Source: an uncultured Bacteroidales bacterium (GTDB lineage: Bacteria > Bacteroidota > Bacteroidia > Bacteroidales > UBA932). From it: DNA of 7,455 bases. The translations under genes were made by a program, and so were the position numbers. The DNA is taken from the NCBI GenBank assembly GCA_946614205.1, contig CAMOGR010000063.1, positions 1 to 7,455 on the forward strand, written 5' to 3'. The notes under the pieces are model-generated. The model searched no databases. It saw nothing but the letters and a program-made list of their open reading frames with translations, and had not been told where the DNA came from. Numbering within the stretch: the first letter of the stretch is position 1; every line of letters begins with the position of its first letter. Positions 3,744 to 7,455 of this stretch are shown one piece after another.

Positions 3744-5768
3744 ATGATTTGCACTACACTCCAAAACAAGACATATCACGAGATTCTGGAGCTTCTTCCG
3801 AATCTGGAGATGGCCGAGATCCGGCTTGACAGCTGCCCTCTCACTGACAGTCAGATAGAAGACCTTTTCGCTCAGACCGACATTCCGCTGGTCGCTACCT
3901 GCCGGGAGGCGGAGATTTTTCGACTCGCCAAAGGCACTCCCGGCACCGAAGAGGCAGCCCTGTGGCACGAAGCCGAACGCCGCCTGACTTTGGCCGTCCA
4001 GGCCGGAGCCCGTTTTGCGGACCTGGAAATCGAAGCCCCTGCCGACGTGAGCCGGCGTTTCCAGAAGCTTTGCCGCGAGTGCGGAACGGAGCTGATTCGC
4101 TCATACCATAACTACATAGACACGCCCGACGAGAAGGGCCTGCAGATGGCCCTTGCCCGCTGCTTCCGCTACGGAGCCGATATTGCCAAGATAGTTCCTA
4201 CATGCCATTCTGAAGATGACGCCCGGCGGATTGAATCTCTCTACAGCATTGTCCTTGAGGATGTTGACTCTCTGCAGGGCCGTCTCATCGCCTTCGGCAT
4301 GGGAGACGCCGGCAAGGCTACGCGCATTGAGTGCCTGCGCCGCGGCGCACCGTTCACTTATGCCGCCCTGAACGAAAGCGAAGCGGCCGCACCCGGGCAG
4401 CCCGTCGCGGCTGAACTCGCCCGGCAAATATATGGGAAAGCACCCAAATTCGTCCGGCGCGACCTCCGAATGCCCGCCTCGAAGAGTTTCGCCCAGAGGG
4501 CCATCCTTTGCGCCGCTCTCGCAGAGGGCACTTCGCGCCTGTACGACTATTCCGGATGCGACGACAGCGCGGCTGCAATAGCTCTTGCGGAGGACCTCGG
4601 CGCCACCGTCGAACTTGACGGCAGTACGCTGGTAATCACTGGTATAGGCCCAATCACGCAGGACCTCAGCAAGCCCGGAATCTTTGTGGGCGAATCGGGC
4701 CTCCTGGCGCGCCTGAGCATTCCGGTGATGTCGGCAGTCAACGGCACACCCTTCACCGTCGACGGACGCGGCACTCTGCCCGGCCGCCCCATGACGGAGG
4801 CGGCATCCATCATGGCTGCATTCGGCGTACTCATCTCCAACAATGAAGACGTCCCCGGACGCCGCGAAATCCACGTGCCGCTTACCGTACGCGGCAAGCT
4901 CATTCCCGGCACGGCCGACGTGAGCGGCGCTGCCGGTTCCCAGCTCATATCGGGCCTGCTCATGGCGCTTCCGCTTTGTGGCAAGGACAGCATACTCCAT
5001 GTGTCCGACCCCAAGAGCCTGCCGTACATGTACATAACGCTCGATGTCCTGAGGCACTTCGGCATTTCCACCCGCAGCGAGATGGAGGGTGACGCCCGCC
5101 TGCTTGAGGAGGAAGACTGGGGGGCCTGCAGCGGCATCACCTTCCGCGTACGCGGGAACCAGAAATACAAGGCAGCCCAGTTCGGAATAGAGAGCGACTG
5201 GAGCGCCGCCGCGGCCTTCCTTGCCGCCGGCGCCGTCTTCGGCAGCGTGGAACTCGCGGGCATGGACATGAAGTCGATACAGGCCGACATAGAGATAATC
5301 GACATACTCGTGGAGGCGGGAGCCCTGGTGTCCCAGCTCGATGACGGTACGGTCTGCGTGAGCCGCGCCCCGCTGGAAGGGTTCACCATCGACCTCAATC
5401 ATGCCCCCGACCTCTTCCCGGTGGTGTCCGTGCTTGCTGCGTTCTGCTCGGGACGTTCGGTTATCGGAGGCCTCGGGCGTCTTTCCGGCAAAGAGAGCAA
5501 CCGCGCCGCTGCGATTCTTCAGATGCTTTCGCAGATGGGCGTTGAGGCCTATGCCGACGGTGATTCCCTGTGCGTCGAAGGTGAAAGCTGGGCAGGGCGT
5601 CTTCTTGGCGGCCGCCTGCTGCGGGGAGGCTCCTACTGCTCGCACCACGACCATCGCATGGCCATGGCCCTGCAGCTTGCCTCGCTCGGCGCTGACGGCC
5701 CCATAGAGATAGACGACCGGGAGTGCGTGAGCAAGTCCTTCCCGGGATTTTTCGAACTTTTCGGTTGA
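3744..5768 (+). CDS. aroD-aroA: Fused type I 3-dehydroquinate dehydratase / EPSP synthase (AroD-AroA)
   Basis: The product is 674 residues with two complete enzyme domains of the shikimate pathway (cytoplasm). Residues 1-230 are a type I 3-dehydroquinate dehydratase: AEIRLD at 24-29, catalytic His122 in SYHN, Schiff-base Lys149 in ADIAKIV, Arg194 in KATRI, and APGQ at 216-219. Residues about 237-674 are 5-enolpyruvylshikimate-3-phosphate synthase: KSFAQR at 247-252, GESGLLAR at 316-323, LPGRPM at 345-350, GSQ at 398-400, SLPYMY at 425-430, Asp556, KESNR at 583-587, HDHRMAM at 635-641, and Lys664 before FPGFF. Lengths are close to those of the separate enzymes (about 230-250 and 430), so neither half is truncated and the linker is only a few residues. 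Steps 3 and 6 of the pathway would be on one chain. ATG 3744 is preferred to an in-frame TTG at 3723, since the family alignment begins at MICTTL. It diverges from tRNA-Leu and converges with the deaminase gene (15-base gap, no clear terminator). Confidence 0.93.
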   Translation: MICTTLQNKTYHEILELLPNLEMAEIRLDSCPLTDSQIEDLFAQTDIPLVATCREAEIFRLAKGTPGTEEAALWHEAERRLTLAVQAGARFADLEIEAPADVSRRFQKLCRECGTELIRSYHNYIDTPDEKGLQMALARCFRYGADIAKIVPTCHSEDDARRIESLYSIVLEDVDSLQGRLIAFGMGDAGKATRIECLRRGAPFTYAALNESEAAAPGQPVAAELARQIYGKAPKFVRRDLRMPASKSFAQRAILCAALAEGTSRLYDYSGCDDSAAAIALAEDLGATVELDGSTLVITGIGPITQDLSKPGIFVGESGLLARLSIPVMSAVNGTPFTVDGRGTLPGRPMTEAASIMAAFGVLISNNEDVPGRREIHVPLTVRGKLIPGTADVSGAAGSQLISGLLMALPLCGKDSILHVSDPKSLPYMYITLDVLRHFGISTRSEMEGDARLLEEEDWGACSGITFRVRGNQKYKAAQFGIESDWSAAAAFLAAGAVFGSVELAGMDMKSIQADIEIIDILVEAGALVSQLDDGTVCVSRAPLEGFTIDLNHAPDLFPVVSVLAAFCSGRSVIGGLGRLSGKESNRAAAILQMLSQMGVEAYADGDSLCVEGESWAGRLLGGRLLRGGSYCSHHDHRMAMALQLASLGADGPIEIDDRECVSKSFPGFFELFG

Positions 5769-5783
5769 ATCGAACCCCCGCCG

Positions 5784-7034
5784 TCAGGCTTCGAACTCCT
5801 CCCAGCTCTTCTCCCAGGATGCGATAAGGCTTTCCTTGACTGGGGCGGGGAGGAATGCGTACCGCAGGCTCGCACGGCACAGCTCCTTGAGCTCGGAGAG
5901 CGAAAGGTCCCAACCGATGGCAACGGCAAGATAATCACCGACAAGCACCGATTCTGCCTGATACGCAGGGTCGTCCGAACATATCACCACCGGGATGCCG
6001 CTTTTGCGGAATCCGTCGGCGGGGTGCTTGGAAAAGTCGGTGCAATAGCCCAGGGCTGCGTTGCTTACGGGGCAGACCTCAAGGCAGATGCCGCGGCGCA
6101 GGACCTCCTGCTGCAGCTCCGGATAGCGGTACAGGTTGAATCCGTGCCCCAGGCGGTCGATGCCGCAGCGAAGCGCAATCTCGATTTCCTTGTTCTCGCC
6201 CCTCAGGCTCTCTCCGGCGTGGAGGGTAAGCCCGAGACCGGGATGAGCCGCGACTATGCCGCGTACGCGCTCCTCATAGCGGGCAAGCGAGTAGGAACGG
6301 TCTTCGTCGTTAACTATGTCGATGGCGGCAACGAGCGGGCGGTCTCCGTCGAACACATTGTCCCTCACGTACATGGCATTGTCCATCAGTATATCGAACA
6401 GCGGGTCCCAGACGTCGTTCTTGCCGCCGCAGGCCACCAGGCTCAGCACGAAGACGGGGTCTTCCCGGCGTACATCCCGGAGGGCGGCAAGGAATGCCTG
6501 CCCGCGTGCGAGCGCGTCCTCACGGGAGCCGAAGAAAGGCACCCTGAGCTCAAGATACTCGACTCCGATCGAGTGGTAGTACTTCATCACCCGGGTGTAG
6601 TAGTCCTGTACCAGCGAGGGGGTGGTGCAAATCGCGCCGCACTTGGTGAAGATGCCTTCGAACCAGTCCCATACGTAGGAGCCCTTGGGCGCTCCGGCAA
6701 CTGTCCAGACCCGGCGGAAGTCTTCCACCGTGAGTCCGTCCGAGAGACATTCCGCCATGGTGCGGCTCCCGTACGGGGCGCCGAGGCCCGAATAATGAAT
6801 CTGCCAGGCCGGAGTAATCACCAGTTCGGGATGGTCGGCGAGGAAGCGTACCTGCTCTGCCATGGGCAGGATGGCGTCGGCGTGGGCATGCAGGTCGGCG
6901 CCTTTGGGCATGCGGCGAATGAAGTCGTAAAGCGGAGAATCGTAAACCGCTCTGTCGCGGAGAAAGTCGATGCTTGTACCGAATTCGCGGATAAATTCCG
7001 CCTTGTACCTTTCGTAAGTCTGGGCTGCCTGCAT
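5784..7034 (-). CDS. add: Adenosine deaminase family protein (ADA2/ADGF-like motifs)
   Basis: The product is 416 residues, longer than classical bacterial adenosine deaminase (about 330). Metal-binding and catalytic motifs are in order: MPKGADLHAH (residues 42-51, zinc ligands His49 and His51), LHAGES (271-276, His272 ligand and Glu275 catalytic), RLGHGFN (294-300, His297), LEVCPVSNAALGY (318-330) and CSDDPA (352-357, Asp354/Asp355). The MPKG.xLHxH form and the extra N-terminal 40 residues are closer to the ADGF/ADA2 branch than to the E. coli enzyme. The expected reaction is deamination of adenosine or deoxyadenosine to inosine. There is no signal peptide, so it should be cytoplasmic. The ATG follows the guaB stop by three bases, implying an operon and translational coupling. 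Substrate could differ, since this superfamily includes other aminohydrolases; the gene symbol is by family only. Confidence 0.85.
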   Translation of the reverse strand: MQAAQTYERYKAEFIREFGTSIDFLRDRAVYDSPLYDFIRRMPKGADLHAHADAILPMAEQVRFLADHPELVITPAWQIHYSGLGAPYGSRTMAECLSDGLTVEDFRRVWTVAGAPKGSYVWDWFEGIFTKCGAICTTPSLVQDYYTRVMKYYHSIGVEYLELRVPFFGSREDALARGQAFLAALRDVRREDPVFVLSLVACGGKNDVWDPLFDILMDNAMYVRDNVFDGDRPLVAAIDIVNDEDRSYSLARYEERVRGIVAAHPGLGLTLHAGESLRGENKEIEIALRCGIDRLGHGFNLYRYPELQQEVLRRGICLEVCPVSNAALGYCTDFSKHPADGFRKSGIPVVICSDDPAYQAESVLVGDYLAVAIGWDLSLSELKELCRASLRYAFLPAPVKESLIASWEKSWEEFEA

Positions 7035-7037
7035 ATA

Positions 7038-7455
7038 TCAATAATTTGGTGATTTCTTGGTTATTGTGACGTCGTGAGGGTGATTTTCGCGCAGCGCCGC
7101 GCCGCTGATGCGCACGAAGCGGGCCTCGTGGAGGGCTTCAATGGTGCCGGCTCCCACGTATCCCATTCCGGAACGCAGACCTCCGGCGAGCTGGAAGAGA
7201 ACGTCGGCGACGGGTCCCTTGCATGGCACTGCGGCGCTCACGCCCTCGGGCACCAGTTTGCCGCCTCCTTTCTGGAAGTAGCGGTCTGCGGACCCGGCCT
7301 GCATGGCGTCTATCGAACCCATGCCCCGGTAGCTCTTCATGAGGCGGCCGTCTATCCGGACGACCTCTCCGGGTGCCTCATCGGTGCCGGCGAACATCGA
7401 GCCGCACATTACGCAGTCGGCGCCCGCCGCAAGGGCCTTCACGACGTCGCCCGAG
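7038..7455 (-). CDS. guaB: Inosine-5'-monophosphate dehydrogenase, C-terminal part (5' end outside window)
   Basis: Only the last 138 residues are present; the frame continues past the right edge. IMP dehydrogenase oxidises IMP to XMP with NAD+, the committed step to GMP. Visible features are [13 protein letters not shown] and [13 protein letters not shown] of the barrel end, the IMP-contacting [11 protein letters not shown] (coding about 7334-7302), the mobile flap with the Arg-Tyr pair in DRYFQ (about 7286-7272), [12 protein letters not shown], and the usual ending [22 protein letters not shown] stands where most relatives I recall have VPYKGP. The regulatory CBS domains and the catalytic cysteine loop lie outside the window. 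The deaminase gene starts three bases after the stop, so the two form a purine operon whose promoter is not in view. Confidence 0.95.
   Translation of the reverse strand, partial: SGDVVKALAAGADCVMCGSMFAGTDEAPGEVVRIDGRLMKSYRGMGSIDAMQAGSADRYFQKGGGKLVPEGVSAAVPCKGPVADVLFQLAGGLRSGMGYVGAGTIEALHEARFVRISGAALRENHPHDVTITKKSPNY

Noticed and set aside
4101..5654. A 517-codon open frame on the minus strand
   Set aside because: It is the complement of aroD-aroA, in which every conserved motif of two enzymes is present. Long antisense frames are expected in GC-rich coding DNA.
5758..5790. Terminator or tRNA-like T-loop (minus-strand GGTTCGATTC) between the convergent aroD-aroA and deaminase genes
   Set aside because: Only a 4-bp stem can form, there is no T-tract, and no cloverleaf can be built around the motif.
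6024..7052. A 342-codon open frame on the plus strand
   Set aside because: It is antisense to the adenosine deaminase-family gene and shows no family resemblance.

Overview
The window looks like chromosomal DNA from a member of the Bacteroidales, probably an uncultured gut lineage. The reasons are a fimbrillin-type lipoprotein with a discoidin-like domain, promoters of the Bacteroidetes type (TTTG about 19 bases before TAnnTTTG), weak or absent Shine-Dalgarno sequences, and a Phd/RelE-like toxin-antitoxin remnant of a type I recall from this phylum. The species cannot be named from the sequence alone.

Layout. (1) 1-2340, minus strand, cell-surface genes. A small lipoprotein of unknown function (1902-2291) has a plausible promoter and its own terminator. 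Downstream lies a 48-residue gene (1668-1814), and 12 bases further a large fimbrillin-like lipoprotein (start 1655) that runs off the left edge. The large protein seems to carry an F5/8-type-C-like domain inserted inside its fimbrillin-like domain, followed by a second module cut by the window edge. (2) 2431-2832, plus strand: a promoter and a one-helix membrane protein with a bacterial PH-like domain, possibly cut short at its C-terminus. (3) 2837-3586, no intact protein gene. It holds a wrecked toxin-antitoxin pair (start of a Phd-like antitoxin joined to the end of a RelE/ParE-like toxin), a 111-base imperfect palindrome, a block of about 240 bases packed with short perfect hairpins, and a nested inverted repeat that serves as terminator and abuts a tRNA-Leu(CAA) gene. 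The lipoprotein, PH and toxin-antitoxin stretch is visibly more AT-rich than the flanking metabolic genes. (4) 3587-7455, core metabolism. tRNA-Leu(CAA) and its strong promoter face away from a shikimate-pathway fusion gene, 3-dehydroquinate dehydratase (AroD, type I) joined to EPSP synthase (AroA). On the opposite strand, converging on it with a gap of only 15 bases, are the end of IMP dehydrogenase (guaB) and an adenosine deaminase-family gene starting 3 bases after the guaB stop, presumably one purine operon.

How the parts relate. The AroD-AroA protein would supply steps 3 and 6 of chorismate synthesis. The guaB-deaminase pair links guanine nucleotide synthesis to adenosine recovery. The stretch between the surface genes and the tRNA looks like a scar where mobile or repeated DNA has collected beside a tRNA gene. 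I found no convincing new defence or mobile system. The most interesting items are the AroD-AroA fusion, the nested fimbrillin/discoidin protein, the collapsed toxin-antitoxin module and the palindromic elements.
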